Of a DNA stretch of 62,336 nt, positions 15,995 to 25,475 are shown one piece after another; the first letter of the stretch is position 1; each line of letters starts with the position of its first letter. The translations under genes and the position numbers were made by a program. The notes under the pieces are model-generated. The model saw nothing but the letters and a program-made list of their open reading frames with translations. It searched no databases and was not told the origin of the DNA. Origin of the DNA: Bacteroidota bacterium (GTDB lineage: Bacteria; Bacteroidota; Bacteroidia; Bacteroidales; BM520); contig PDRJ01000015.1 of NCBI GenBank assembly GCA_002748065.1, positions 1 through 62,336 of the forward strand, written 5' to 3'.

Positions 15995-18574
15995 ATGAAA
16001 TTCGATCAATTTACCATCAAAAGTAGGGAAGCCCTGGAGAAGGCTCAGGAACTGGCCATAGCACACCATCACAGTCAAGTGGAGAATGTGCATCTCTTGA
16101 AGGGGATCTTGGCCACGGAGGAGAATCTGGTGCCTTTTCTTTTCCAAAAGATGGAGGTGGATCTTTCGGGGATCAACCGGATGGCTGATGCCGCCCTCTC
16201 CGCATTGCCCAAGGTTTCCGGTGGACAGGTTTACCTCTCCCGGGAGGCTGAAAAGAGTTTGGAGAATGCCGTGAAGTGTTTGAAAGAGTTTGATGACCAA
16301 TACGTCACCGTTGAACACCTCTTGATTGGGCTGGTGGAGAGTAATGATCCCGGGTTGAAGTTTCTTGGGGATGCAGGGTTGCGCAAGCGGGAGCTGGTGA
16401 AGTGGGTTAAAACGTTACGAAATGGTCAGAAAGCGGACTCCCCTCACCAGGAAGAGCACTTTCATGCGTTAAAACGCTATGCCTTGCATTTGAATGATTT
16501 GGCCAATAAGGGTAAACTGGATCCGGTAATTGGCCGTAATGAAGAGATTCGAAGGGTGCTACAAATTCTCAGTCGGCGAACCAAAAACAACCCCATCTTA
16601 ATTGGTGAACCGGGTGTGGGAAAGACCGCCATTGCCGAAGGTATCGCTCACCGTATTGTAAACGGCGATGTCCCTGAAAACTTAAAAGATAAGCAGATCT
16701 TTAGTCTTGATATGGGCGCCTTGGTGGCCGGAGCAAAGTATAAAGGGGAGTTTGAGGAGCGCCTTAAAAGTGTGGTGAAAGAGGTGATAGAGAGTGAGGG
16801 GAGGATTATCCTTTTTATCGATGAAATTCATACCTTGGTAGGTGCAGGAAAAGGAGAGGGTGCTATGGATGCGGCCAATATCTTGAAGCCGGCACTGGCG
16901 CGGGGAGAGTTGCGTGCGGTGGGGGCTACCACGCTTTCAGAGTATCAAAAGTATTTCGAAAAAGATAAAGCTTTGGAGCGTCGTTTTCAAAATGTATTGG
17001 TGAAAGAGCCTGATATGGCCGATGCTATTTCTATCCTGCGGGGATTAAAAGAGAAGTATGAGAGCCATCACCATGTGCGCATTTTGGATGAAGCCATTGT
17101 TGCTGCGGTGGAGCTTTCCCAACGCTATATCTCCGATCGGTTTTTACCCGATAAGGCCATTGACCTCATTGATGAGGCAGCCTCAAAGTTGCGGCTGGAG
17201 ATCAACTCTGTTCCGGAAGAGCTGGAGGAGTTGGATCGGCGCATTCGACAATTGGAGATTGAAAAGGTGGCCATTAAGCGGGAGAAGGATACGGAAAAAC
17301 TTGCGGTTATCGAGGAGGAGATGGCCGATTTGAATGAGAAAGCCGGGGTGCTGAGAGCTCGTTGGCGCTCTGAGAAAGAGAAGATTGAGGCGATACAACA
17401 GCATAAAGTGCGTGTGGAGGAGTTGAAGCTGCAGGCCGAGCAGGCTGAGCGAAGGGGGGACCTGGGTGCCGTAGCAGAGATCCGTTACGGGAAAATTCCG
17501 GAGACGGAGCAACGGCTTAAGGAGTTGCGCGAAGAGTTGAGCCTTATGCAGGGTGCCAACCCCATGATCAATGAAGAGGTGGGACACGAAGAGATTGCCG
17601 GGGTGGTGGCACGGTGGACCGGAATTCCCGTGGCCAGAATGTTGCAGAGCGAGAGAGAGAAACTGCTCAACCTGGAGGCCTTTCTCCATCGACGGGTGGT
17701 GGGACAAGAGGAGGGCATTCGTGCCGTCTCCGATGCCATCCGAAGGAGTCGCGCCGGTTTGCAGGATGAGAAACGCCCCATCGGCAGCTTTATCTTCCTT
17801 GGCACTACCGGGGTGGGAAAAACGGAATTGGCCCGGGCCTTGGCGGAATTTCTCTTTAACGATGAGAATAATATGGTACGTATTGATATGTCGGAGTATC
17901 AAGAGCGTCATGCCGTCTCCCGTTTGATCGGTGCGCCTCCCGGTTATGTGGGGTATGAGGAGAGTGGCCAGCTTACCGAGGCCGTGCGGAGAAAACCCTA
18001 TGCCGTCGTCCTGTTAGACGAAATTGAAAAGGCCCACCCCGACGTGTTTAACATCTTGCTTCAGGTGTTGGATGATGGTCGTCTGACCGATAATAAGGGG
18101 CGTGTGGTAGATTTTAAGAATACCATCATTATTATGACCTCTAATATGGGGAGTCACTTGGTTCAGGAGGCCATTGCAAAGGGAAGCGATTTTTTCGCTA
18201 TGCCGTCTGTTGAGCAGGAGGTGATGCAACTGCTGAAGCGTTCTATCCGTCCCGAATTTCTCAACCGCATTGATGAGGTGGTGATGTTTAGCCCCCTTCG
18301 TGAGCATGAGATTGAGGCCATTGTGCGGATGCAACTGGAAATTATCCGTGCTCGGCTGGAGAAGAGTCAGGTGATGATCACCTATTCCGATGAGGTTGTT
18401 CGTCACATTGGGCGCAGATCCTTTGATCCTCAATATGGAGCCAGGCCCGTGAAACGCTATATTCAGAGGAGTGTACTGAATGAGTTAAGTCGGTTTATCT
18501 TGGCCGGAGAGGTCTCCAAAGAGCATCCCATTCGCTTGGATATGGAGGGCGATAAGTTGGTGTTTCGCAATTGA
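15995..18574 (+). CDS. clpB: ClpB disaggregase (AAA+ chaperone)
   Basis: 859 residues, normal for ClpB. Order: an N-domain (1-145), the first AAA+ module with Walker [10 protein letters not shown] and Walker B FIDEIHT, a long coiled-coil middle domain (about 400-525, rich in E, K, R and L), and the second AAA+ module with GTTGVGKTE and [11 protein letters not shown]. The pore loop [12 protein letters not shown] and sensor residues are present. With DnaK it pulls proteins out of aggregates after heat shock. It is a single gene with a strong terminator and an unusual repeat pair upstream. Confidence 0.97.
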   Translation: MKFDQFTIKSREALEKAQELAIAHHHSQVENVHLLKGILATEENLVPFLFQKMEVDLSGINRMADAALSALPKVSGGQVYLSREAEKSLENAVKCLKEFDDQYVTVEHLLIGLVESNDPGLKFLGDAGLRKRELVKWVKTLRNGQKADSPHQEEHFHALKRYALHLNDLANKGKLDPVIGRNEEIRRVLQILSRRTKNNPILIGEPGVGKTAIAEGIAHRIVNGDVPENLKDKQIFSLDMGALVAGAKYKGEFEERLKSVVKEVIESEGRIILFIDEIHTLVGAGKGEGAMDAANILKPALARGELRAVGATTLSEYQKYFEKDKALERRFQNVLVKEPDMADAISILRGLKEKYESHHHVRILDEAIVAAVELSQRYISDRFLPDKAIDLIDEAASKLRLEINSVPEELEELDRRIRQLEIEKVAIKREKDTEKLAVIEEEMADLNEKAGVLRARWRSEKEKIEAIQQHKVRVEELKLQAEQAERRGDLGAVAEIRYGKIPETEQRLKELREELSLMQGANPMINEEVGHEEIAGVVARWTGIPVARMLQSEREKLLNLEAFLHRRVVGQEEGIRAVSDAIRRSRAGLQDEKRPIGSFIFLGTTGVGKTELARALAEFLFNDENNMVRIDMSEYQERHAVSRLIGAPPGYVGYEESGQLTEAVRRKPYAVVLLDEIEKAHPDVFNILLQVLDDGRLTDNKGRVVDFKNTIIIMTSNMGSHLVQEAIAKGSDFFAMPSVEQEVMQLLKRSIRPEFLNRIDEVVMFSPLREHEIEAIVRMQLEIIRARLEKSQVMITYSDEVVRHIGRRSFDPQYGARPVKRYIQRSVLNELSRFILAGEVSKEHPIRLDMEGDKLVFRN

Positions 18575-18588
18575 TCTGTATTAAAATA

Positions 18589-18624
18589 AGGAGGCCGGTA
18601 TGCACCGGCCTCCTCTCTTTTGTT
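18589..18624 (+). terminator. Intrinsic terminator of clpB
   Basis: Perfect 11-bp stem AGGAGGCCGGT (18589-18599) / ACCGGCCTCCT (18604-18614) with loop atgc, followed by ctctcttttgtttat. The upstream flank ttaaaataa also gives a U-rich tail on the other strand, so it may work in both directions. Confidence 0.85.
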
Positions 18625-18686
18625 TATGCCCTCACCCTCCGAGCATTCCGAAGGGTGAAGTGTTTATGAAGTGTTTAGGTTGTCGT

Positions 18687-20222
18687 TTAGTAATCAAACT
18701 TGATGCCCTGTGCCAGGGGGAGTGCTTCTCCGTAGTTGATGGTGTTGGTTTGACGACGCATATAGGTCTTCCACGCATCGGAACCGGATTCACGTCCGCC
18801 ACCGGTATCTTTCTCACCACCGAAAGCACCTCCAATTTCAGCGCCGGAAGTACCGATATTTACGTTGGCGATGCCACAATCGGATCCCTGTGCCGAGAGG
18901 AAGAGTTCCGTCTCACGGATATTGTTTGAGAAGATGGCCGAGGAGAGGCCTTGGGGTACATCGTTATGCAGTTCGATGGCGTGATGGATATCCTTTGCCT
19001 TGATGAGGTACAGCAGTGGGCCAAAGGTCTCCTCCTGTACAATCTCATAGTGGTTCTCCACCTCGGCTACGGCCGGCATCATATAGCAGCCGGACTCAAA
19101 GCCCTCGCCGGAGAGTTTTTGGCCACCAAAGAGGATCTTTCCTCCGGCCTCTTTCACCTGCTCAATGGAGGAGAGTACATCCTCTACAGCTCCTTTGTCA
19201 ATCATTGGACCAACGAGAGTGCCCTCTGCTACGGAACTACCGATGTGCTGGGTTACCTTTCCGTAAGCATCAAGGATATTGGCTTTCGCTTTGTCGTAAA
19301 TCTCTTCTGTGATGATGACACGGCGTGTGGAGGTACAGCGTTGTCCGGTGGTTCCTACGGCTCCAAATACGATGGCCGGGATAGCCATTTGTAAGTCAGA
19401 GTCCTTGGTGAGGATAATGGCATTGTTGCCGCCCAATTCAAGGATAGAGCGTCCCAGACGTTCTGCCACGGTACGCGCTACATGGATTCCCATGCGGGTA
19501 GAACCTGTGGCACTGATAAGCGGTACACGACGATCTTTCAGGAAGTCATCTCCAATATGCCTGGAGCTTCCAATAACCAGGTTGATCACCCCTTCCTGGA
19601 TGTGGTTGTCGGCAAGAACTTTGGCCATGATGTTATGCACAGCTACAGCACAGAGGGGAACCTTGGAAGAGGGTTTCCACACCACAACGTCACCGGCGAT
19701 AAGAGCCAGCATGGCATTCCATGCCCATACGGCTACGGGGAAGTTATAGGCGGAGATAACCCCTACGATTCCCAAGGGATGGTACTGCTCAAACATGCGA
19801 TGGTCTTCCCGCTCGGAGTGGGTGGTCATACCATACAGCATACGTGATTGTCCCACGGCAAAGTCACAGATGTCAATCATCTCTTGCACTTCTCCCAGGC
19901 CTTCCTGGTAGATTTTTCCCATTTCCCAGGAGACCAGTTTACCCAGCGGCTCTTTGTATTCCCGAAGGGCATCGCCCATTTGGCGGACAATCTCGCCCCG
20001 CTTGGGTGCGGGAACTTTTCGCCAGCTCTTGAAGGCCTCTTGCGCCGTGAGGAGTACCTTTTCGTAATCCTCTTTGGTGGTTTGTTTTACTTGTCCGATG
20101 GTCTCGCCGGTATTGGGAGAGAGAGAGGTGAGGATTTCACCATTGGTTTCAATCCATTTGGTGCCTGTACAGGCTCCCAGGTTGAGGCTTTTAATGCCTA
20201 ATATTTCCAGTGTCTTTTTCAT
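18687..20222 (-). CDS. ALDH7-family aldehyde dehydrogenase (aminoadipate-semialdehyde type)
   Basis: 511 residues. The catalytic cysteine is C296 in GQRCTSTRR and the general base is E262 in LELGGNNA; this ELGGNNA / GQRCTSTRR pair marks the ALDH7 (antiquitin) family, whose members oxidise alpha-aminoadipate semialdehyde to aminoadipate in lysine breakdown. The NAD site (SAYNFP, WKPSSKVPL) is intact. It starts 4 nt after the pruA stop and is surely cotranscribed with it. Together they suggest oxidation of semialdehydes from lysine and proline/arginine. Activity on betaine aldehyde is also known in this family, so the substrate is an inference. Confidence 0.9.
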   Translation of the reverse strand: MKKTLEILGIKSLNLGACTGTKWIETNGEILTSLSPNTGETIGQVKQTTKEDYEKVLLTAQEAFKSWRKVPAPKRGEIVRQMGDALREYKEPLGKLVSWEMGKIYQEGLGEVQEMIDICDFAVGQSRMLYGMTTHSEREDHRMFEQYHPLGIVGVISAYNFPVAVWAWNAMLALIAGDVVVWKPSSKVPLCAVAVHNIMAKVLADNHIQEGVINLVIGSSRHIGDDFLKDRRVPLISATGSTRMGIHVARTVAERLGRSILELGGNNAIILTKDSDLQMAIPAIVFGAVGTTGQRCTSTRRVIITEEIYDKAKANILDAYGKVTQHIGSSVAEGTLVGPMIDKGAVEDVLSSIEQVKEAGGKILFGGQKLSGEGFESGCYMMPAVAEVENHYEIVQEETFGPLLYLIKAKDIHHAIELHNDVPQGLSSAIFSNNIRETELFLSAQGSDCGIANVNIGTSGAEIGGAFGGEKDTGGGRESGSDAWKTYMRRQTNTINYGEALPLAQGIKFDY

Positions 20223-20226
20223 AATT

Positions 20227-21855
20227 TTATGCGTTCATGTAGGGGTATTTATAATCAGTTGCGGGGATGAAAGTCTCCTTGATGGTTCTGGGGCTTACCC
20301 AGCGTATGAGGTTAAACTCTCCTCCAGCCTTATCGTTGGTTCCCGAGGCACGTGCGCCACCGAAGGGCTGCATCCCTACCACAGCACCTGTGGGTTTGTC
20401 ATTGATATAGAAGTTTCCTGCGGCATAGCGCAATTTATCGCATATCTCGGATGCGGCAACACGGTCACGCGCGAATACGGCCCCGGTGAGGGCATAGGGT
20501 GAAGTGGTGTCGCAGAGGGTGATGGTCTTCTCCAAGTCTTCGTCTGCATAGACAAAAACGGTCAATACCGGGCCGAAGATCTCCTCTTGCATGCTCTTGA
20601 AATGAGGATTGGTGGTTTCGATGATGGTGGGGCGGATAAAGTATCCCTCCGATTTATCATAGGTTCCCCCGGCAAGGATGGTGGCCTCGTCGGATGCTTT
20701 TGCATAATCAATGTAGGAGGTGATGGTGTCGAAAGCTTTCTCGTCGATCACCGCATTCATAAAGTTGGAGGGATCGGTTACGTCGCCCATCTTGATCTCT
20801 TCTGCCATCTTTTTCATGGCGCTGCTGATGTCCGGCCACAGCGACTGGGGTACGTACATCCTGGACGCAGCAGAGCATTTCTGTCCCTGGAACTCGAAGG
20901 CTCCACGGATGGCGCTTATGGCTACCTCGTCGGCCTTGGCCGAGGGATGGACAAAGATGAAATCTTTTCCTCCGGTCTCCCCGATCAGGCGCGGATAGGA
21001 CTTGTAGTTGGGCAGGTTTTGAGACACCTGATTCCAAAGGGTGTTGAAGGTGCCGTTGGAGCCGGTGAAGTGAATACCGGTGAAATCGGGAGAGTTGATA
21101 ACCCCTTTTCCGATCACAGAGCCCTGTCCGGGAACAAAGTTGATCACTCCTGCGGGAACGCCAGCCTCCATAAAGATCTCCATCAGGTAGTAGTTGGAAA
21201 GCAGTGCTGTTGTGGCCGGCTTCCATACCGTGGTATTTCCCATCATAATGGGAGCCATGTTGAGGTTGGAAGCAATGGAAGTGAAGTTAAATGGGCTTAC
21301 CGCGAAGACGATTCCTTCCAAAGCACGGTACTCCATTTTATTGATTTGATTCACATCCGACTTCGGTTGTGACTCGTAAATCTTATTGGCAAACGAGACA
21401 TTGTATTTCAGGAAATCGATGGTTTCACATACGGCATCGATTTCTGCTTGATAGATATTCTTACTTTGTCCCAGCATGGTGGCCGCGTTCATCACGTGGC
21501 GGTATTTGGTGCTGATGAGCTCTGCCGCTTTGAGTAGGATAGCCGCACGGGTTGTCCAGTCAAGATTCGACCACTCTTCGTGTGCGGATTTAGCCGCTTC
21601 CACAGCCATCTGCACCTCCTTCTCCGTGGCTTTGTAGTAAGTTGCCAACACATGCTTATGGTTGTGGGGCATCACCACTTTGCCGGTATTTTCTGTCCGG
21701 ATCTTTTTCCCTCCGATAATCAGAGGAATCTCGATGGGATTCTCGCTCTGACGCTTTAATTCAGCCTCTAATTTAACCCGTTCGGGAGAGCCTTTCAAGT
21801 ATTCCAAAACCGGCTCGTTGGCAGGTAAGGGAAAGCTAAAGATTGCATTATTCAT
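20227..21855 (-). CDS. pruA: L-glutamate gamma-semialdehyde (P5C) dehydrogenase
   Basis: 542 residues, the length of the stand-alone ALDH4-type enzyme. The active-site cysteine is C327 in FQGQKCSAASR and the base is E293 in IGETGGKDF. It oxidises glutamate semialdehyde to glutamate as the second step of proline breakdown. No proline dehydrogenase gene lies beside it in the window. It leads a two-gene operon with an ALDH7 enzyme. Confidence 0.93.
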   Translation of the reverse strand: MNNAIFSFPLPANEPVLEYLKGSPERVKLEAELKRQSENPIEIPLIIGGKKIRTENTGKVVMPHNHKHVLATYYKATEKEVQMAVEAAKSAHEEWSNLDWTTRAAILLKAAELISTKYRHVMNAATMLGQSKNIYQAEIDAVCETIDFLKYNVSFANKIYESQPKSDVNQINKMEYRALEGIVFAVSPFNFTSIASNLNMAPIMMGNTTVWKPATTALLSNYYLMEIFMEAGVPAGVINFVPGQGSVIGKGVINSPDFTGIHFTGSNGTFNTLWNQVSQNLPNYKSYPRLIGETGGKDFIFVHPSAKADEVAISAIRGAFEFQGQKCSAASRMYVPQSLWPDISSAMKKMAEEIKMGDVTDPSNFMNAVIDEKAFDTITSYIDYAKASDEATILAGGTYDKSEGYFIRPTIIETTNPHFKSMQEEIFGPVLTVFVYADEDLEKTITLCDTTSPYALTGAVFARDRVAASEICDKLRYAAGNFYINDKPTGAVVGMQPFGGARASGTNDKAGGEFNLIRWVSPRTIKETFIPATDYKYPYMNA

Positions 21856-22173
21856 AGTTGAAAAATAGTTGTGTTATACTAATTTTTTGATATCGCGAGT
21901 ATACTTGGATGCGAAGATAATAAATTGAGGGATATAACAAAGGGACCGGGTGAAAAAACAATAATTGTCTTAGTCTGTATGATCCTCTCAACAACCGGAT
22001 AACGTGGATGAGACAATGTGGTAATATGATAACGAGCGCAAGCTGGGAGGGGGTTACGCCACCCCTTCATACAGGAGCATGATGTGCTAATCGTTGTGAA
22101 TGGAAAAGAGGGAAGTCAGATGTTCGCAGAAGAAAAGTAGAGGGGCAAGATCTTCTCTTTTCAATGGCTAAGA
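21856..22173. other. 318-bp gap between pruA start and manA end
   Basis: Apart from the proposed pruA promoter (21912-21941) I see no gene, RNA or repeat here. Short ORFs lack coding character. Confidence 0.5.
21912..21941 (-). promoter_or_regulatory. Possible promoter of the pruA operon
   Basis: On the minus strand TTTG (21941-21938), 18 nt, then TATCTTCG (21919-21912). One mismatch in the -7 box and a spacer one shorter than usual. It would give a 5' leader of about 50 nt. Confidence 0.4.
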
Positions 22174-23157
22174 TTAGGGAAGAACATAGACCTCCAACAG
22201 GGTACACGAACTCCGGGGAAAGATTGTAAGCTCCATGATCTCTGCCGGGATAAGAGCGGCTTCTCCTGCCTTGATAGGGGTCTCTCCAGAGCGATCTTTA
22301 AGAACTCCCTCTCCCTCGGTACAGAGATAGATCACGAAAGAATCCAACGCTTCCAGGTTTTTTGTAACCGGTTGGGTTAATGGTAGGATATTGGTGGTAA
22401 AGTAGGGACAGGAGATTGCCGGAGCAGTCTCGTTTTTCCTCTTTGCATAGGGCGTTCTATAGGGGGGCTCCGCCTTGAAGTTGATGGCTTCCATGGCCTT
22501 CTCCAGATGTAATTCGCGCCCTTTGCCCTTTTCGTCAATACGATCCCAATCATAGATGCGATAGGTGGTATCGCTGGTTTGCTGAATCTCTGCAATGAGG
22601 TTGCCCGGTCCCAGGGCATGGATTCTTCCCGCTGGCATAAAAAAGAGGTCGCCCTTATGGGTCGCCTCATAGTTGACAATCTTGTGTAACTGTTTTTCCT
22701 GAAGCAATTGGAGGTACTCCTTGCTACTGGTATCGCGATGAAACCCGGTAATAAGCTGTGCGCTCTCTTGGCTATCCATCACATACCACATCTCCGTTTT
22801 TCCGTTGGAAGAACCATATTTTTGTGCCATGGTATCATTGGGGTGTACTTGGATGCTGAGCCAGTCAGTGGCATCCAGTAGTTTTACGAGAAGAGGAAAC
22901 GCTTTTTGATGTTTTTCAAAGACAGCCTCCCCTAAAAGGTCATCCATGTAGATCTCAATTAGTTCATTGAGGTTGTTCCCGGCAAGAAAACCATTCTCCA
23001 CCACAGAGAGGTCTCCCTCCACAGAGGAGATGAGCCATGCCTCTCCACAATTTGAGAGTGGGGTGAAATCCATCTTCAGGAGGGTGTTGATCCGATCTCC
23101 TCCCCAGATCTTCTCTTTGAAGATAGGTTTGAATTTTAGGGGATAAAGTTGATGCAT
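22174..23157 (-). CDS. manA: Mannose-6-phosphate isomerase, class I
   Basis: 327 residues of the short bacterial type-I phosphomannose isomerase. Zinc ligands are Q103 and H105 in QVHPND, E122 in GKTEMWY, and H180 in GRIHALGPG. It interconverts fructose-6-phosphate and mannose-6-phosphate, feeding GDP-mannose and surface polysaccharides or allowing mannose use. It is a single gene divergent from the LOG-family gene; both have -7 boxes in the 95-bp region between them. Confidence 0.92.
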   Translation of the reverse strand: MHQLYPLKFKPIFKEKIWGGDRINTLLKMDFTPLSNCGEAWLISSVEGDLSVVENGFLAGNNLNELIEIYMDDLLGEAVFEKHQKAFPLLVKLLDATDWLSIQVHPNDTMAQKYGSSNGKTEMWYVMDSQESAQLITGFHRDTSSKEYLQLLQEKQLHKIVNYEATHKGDLFFMPAGRIHALGPGNLIAEIQQTSDTTYRIYDWDRIDEKGKGRELHLEKAMEAINFKAEPPYRTPYAKRKNETAPAISCPYFTTNILPLTQPVTKNLEALDSFVIYLCTEGEGVLKDRSGETPIKAGEAALIPAEIMELTIFPRSSCTLLEVYVLP

Positions 23158-23173
23158 ACGTTGTAAATTTAGA

Positions 23174-23181
23174 CAAAGGTA
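23174..23181 (-). promoter_or_regulatory. -7 box of manA
   Basis: TACCTTTG on the minus strand, 16 nt before the manA ATG at 23157. No clear TTTG box upstream. Confidence 0.5.
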
Positions 23182-23225
23182 CGGTTTGTTTTTCTATGGA
23201 GCCAATGGGGTGTGGCAGTTTTATG

Positions 23226-23233
23226 TACCTTTG
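23226..23233 (+). promoter_or_regulatory. -7 box of the LOG-family gene
   Basis: TACCTTTG, 18 nt before the ATG at 23252. Divergent to the manA box. Confidence 0.5.
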
Positions 23234-23251
23234 TCCTAAGGTAATAATGGA

Positions 23252-23866
23252 ATGATGAAAAGTATTTGTGTCTTTTGTGGCTCTTCCATGGGGGCAAATC
23301 CGGTATATCGTCAGGCTGCCGGGAGGTTTGGTCAACTGTTGGGAGAGAAGGGTTATCGCTTGATCTTCGGGGGGAGTAATATTGGATTGATGCTTACGGT
23401 TGCGGATGAGACCATGAAGTTTGGCGGAGAGGCCGTGGGTGTGATGCCCCATCTTCTAAAAGAGAAAGAGATTGCCCATGAGGGGTTGACGGACCTTCAC
23501 CTGGTAGAGAGTATGGCGGAACGAAAGGCCTTGATGGAACGTCTTTCGGATGCCTTTGTGGCTCTTCCCGGCGGGTATGGTACCCTTGATGAACTGGCAG
23601 AGGTGCTTACATGGCAGCAGTTGAATCTTATGGAGAAACCCGTGGCAATTCTCAATGTGAATGGCTTCTTCGATCCTTTGATCGCTTGGTTTGATCACGC
23701 CGTTCATGAAGGATTTATTCGGGGGGAGCATCGTGATAACTTGATCGTTGTTGATAGCCCCGAAGCATTGTTAGAACGCCTGGCCTCTTTTTCGCTTCGA
23801 AAGGCACCCGAAAAGTGGGTGGATACGCTGCGTATGGAATCGGGCCACGATTTGTCCCCCCAATAG
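23252..23866 (+). CDS. LOG-family nucleotide phosphoribohydrolase (TIGR00730)
   Basis: 204 residues with the Rossmann-like LOG fold: GGSNIGLM (40-47), ESMAERK (86-92) and the signature PGGYGTLDE (106-114). Enzymes of this family split nucleoside 5'-monophosphates (AMP or cytokinin nucleotides) to the base and ribose-5-phosphate. In non-plant bacteria the natural role is unclear and may be purine homeostasis. It probably forms a unit with the P-loop kinase 12 nt downstream, which also looks like a nucleotide enzyme. The start may be 23252 or the second Met at 23255. Confidence 0.92.
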   Translation: MMKSICVFCGSSMGANPVYRQAAGRFGQLLGEKGYRLIFGGSNIGLMLTVADETMKFGGEAVGVMPHLLKEKEIAHEGLTDLHLVESMAERKALMERLSDAFVALPGGYGTLDELAEVLTWQQLNLMEKPVAILNVNGFFDPLIAWFDHAVHEGFIRGEHRDNLIVVDSPEALLERLASFSLRKAPEKWVDTLRMESGHDLSPQ

Positions 23867-23878
23867 CGAACATGATAT

Positions 23879-24436
23879 ATGATAGTATTAGGAATTACAG
23901 GCACTTTGGGTGCCGGAAAAGGAACTATTGTGGCGTACTTGAAAGAGCAGTACCACTTTAAGCACTACTCCGTACGTGCCTATCTTACAGCGGTGATTGA
24001 GGCGAGAGGACTTCCGGTGAATCGTGATAGTATGGTGTTGGTAGCTAATGAGTTGAGAGCTAAATATGCCCCCTCTTTTATTGTTGATGAACTCTATGAA
24101 AAAGCAGCGAAGGAGGGGCACCCTTGTATAATTGAGAGTATTCGTACCCCCGGCGAGGTGGAGTCGCTGCGCGCAAAAAAGAGTTTTCGCCTTCTGGCCG
24201 TGGATGCGCAGGCAGAAATACGGTATCATCGTATTGTGGGACGTAATTCCGCTACGGATCACGTGAGTTATGAAGAGTTTATTGCCAATGAACAGCGCGA
24301 AATGAACGCTGTTGACCCCCATAAACAAAATCTTTCGAAGTGTATGGAGATGGCAGACTATCACCTGGATAACTCCGAAAACCTGGAGCACCTTTACGCG
24401 CAAGTTGAAACTTTAATAAAGAAGATCCTTCCCTAG
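23879..24436 (+). CDS. Small P-loop kinase (nucleotide / dephospho-CoA kinase-like)
   Basis: 185 residues. The P-loop GTLGAGKGT is at about 8-16 and the rest keeps the layout of the NMP kinase / dephospho-CoA kinase group: YSVRAYL (substrate lid side), a core strand CIIESIRTPGEVE, and LLAVDAQAEIRYHRIVGR near the sensor. It is not the main CoaE or Adk (adk is at 13.7 kb). A deoxynucleotide or unusual nucleotide kinase role is possible. It follows the LOG gene closely, which favours a nucleotide link. Specific substrate unknown. Confidence 0.75.
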   Translation: MIVLGITGTLGAGKGTIVAYLKEQYHFKHYSVRAYLTAVIEARGLPVNRDSMVLVANELRAKYAPSFIVDELYEKAAKEGHPCIIESIRTPGEVESLRAKKSFRLLAVDAQAEIRYHRIVGRNSATDHVSYEEFIANEQREMNAVDPHKQNLSKCMEMADYHLDNSENLEHLYAQVETLIKKILP

Positions 24437-24485
24437 TCTTTGTGTTCCCTGGGGAGGTTGGGGTTACTTTTTTAGCCGTTTGGGA

Positions 24486-24509
24486 GCGTAAGAATGGGAT
24501 TCTTTACGC
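24486..24509. terminator. Hairpin between convergent genes
   Basis: GCGTAAGAAT (24486-24495) pairs with ATTCTTTACGC (24099 end of the arm lies at 24109 in relative terms: 24499-24509), with one bulged base. It overlaps the stop codon of the minus-strand gene. There is no strong U-tract, so this is only a candidate. Confidence 0.35.
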
Positions 24510-25379
24510 TTCATATTCGTAGGTGAGGAGATAGTGGTGCCGGATGCCTCGTTCAGGCATACTGATCAGGATTTCCGCCTTGGTGGGTCTTCCCTTTTCA
24601 TCATAACTCCTCTCCACTCTGTTCACAAGATTCTTTCCCACGTCGTACAACTCATGTAGTACCACCTGTTGTTGATCATTGTAGGAGATCTTCGTGGTGT
24701 TGTTTTGACGTACTGTCTCTTCGTGAATCTCTATGGCGAGTCCCGCTTCGTTGTAGGTGTAGGTGTTACGCTCTATGATCTTTCCTTCGTCATTGAGAAG
24801 AACCTCTACTGCCACCTTTCCCATTTCGTTGTAGCTGGCTTCCAGGGTCTCTTCCTCGCCGTCCAGATTGAGAAGTTCCTTCTTGATAAGCCGTTTTTGG
24901 TCGTCATAGGTGTATCGGTCATCGGCCTCGATCTCTCCCTCTTCGTCATAGATGCGGTGGCGGCACACAAGACCACTTTCATAGAGGATCTCCTCCCTGG
25001 AACCCTCTTCCCCTTCGTCATCTGTCGTTCTTTTTTCAATGATGTTTCCTTGGGAGTCGTAGAGGAAGAGGGTGGTGTCGTAGGAGTGGTCTGCATAGTG
25101 CAGAAACTCTTTGTGAATTTTCCCTTGATCGTCGTACTCCCAACTCCGGTGCTCAATGAGTTCCTGATCGTCAAAGATTTGTTCCTTTACAAGGAGGTTT
25201 TTGGGGTTGTATTCGCGGATCATCTTCTGCTCAATGAGGCCTTTCTCTCCATATTCAATCTTCACAATCTCGTTGCCTTGCGCGTCGGTTTCAATGTACT
25301 CTCTCAGGTATCGCTCCGTATTTTTGTCGAGCATAAACTCCTCATCAGCGATGTTTTGTCGGTATATTCTTGTTTTCAT
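24504..25379 (-). CDS. Cytoplasmic YD/RHS-like repeat protein, unknown function
   Basis: 291 residues, strongly acidic, without signal peptide or membrane segment. It is made of about ten degenerate repeats of 20-25 residues with the pattern xxxYDxxGxxIxxxxx, for example EYDDQGKI, YDSQGNII, YDEEGEIE, YNEMGKVA, YNDQQQVV and YDEKGRPT. This is the YD (RHS-type) repeat, normally seen in large exported shells; a small cytoplasmic protein made only of such repeats is unusual. It is convergent to the P-loop kinase and divergent from the prolyl oligopeptidase. No function can be given; a beta-sheet scaffold is the best structural guess. Confidence 0.75.
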   Translation of the reverse strand: MKTRIYRQNIADEEFMLDKNTERYLREYIETDAQGNEIVKIEYGEKGLIEQKMIREYNPKNLLVKEQIFDDQELIEHRSWEYDDQGKIHKEFLHYADHSYDTTLFLYDSQGNIIEKRTTDDEGEEGSREEILYESGLVCRHRIYDEEGEIEADDRYTYDDQKRLIKKELLNLDGEEETLEASYNEMGKVAVEVLLNDEGKIIERNTYTYNEAGLAIEIHEETVRQNNTTKISYNDQQQVVLHELYDVGKNLVNRVERSYDEKGRPTKAEILISMPERGIRHHYLLTYEYEA

Positions 25380-25475
25380 AACAGTGGTATTTGAAAAAAA
25401 GTTACTTTAGGGCAAAATTTCCGTTTAATTCGTAAATTTACGGGAAATATTATGAACATACAAATTGTAGTTGCC

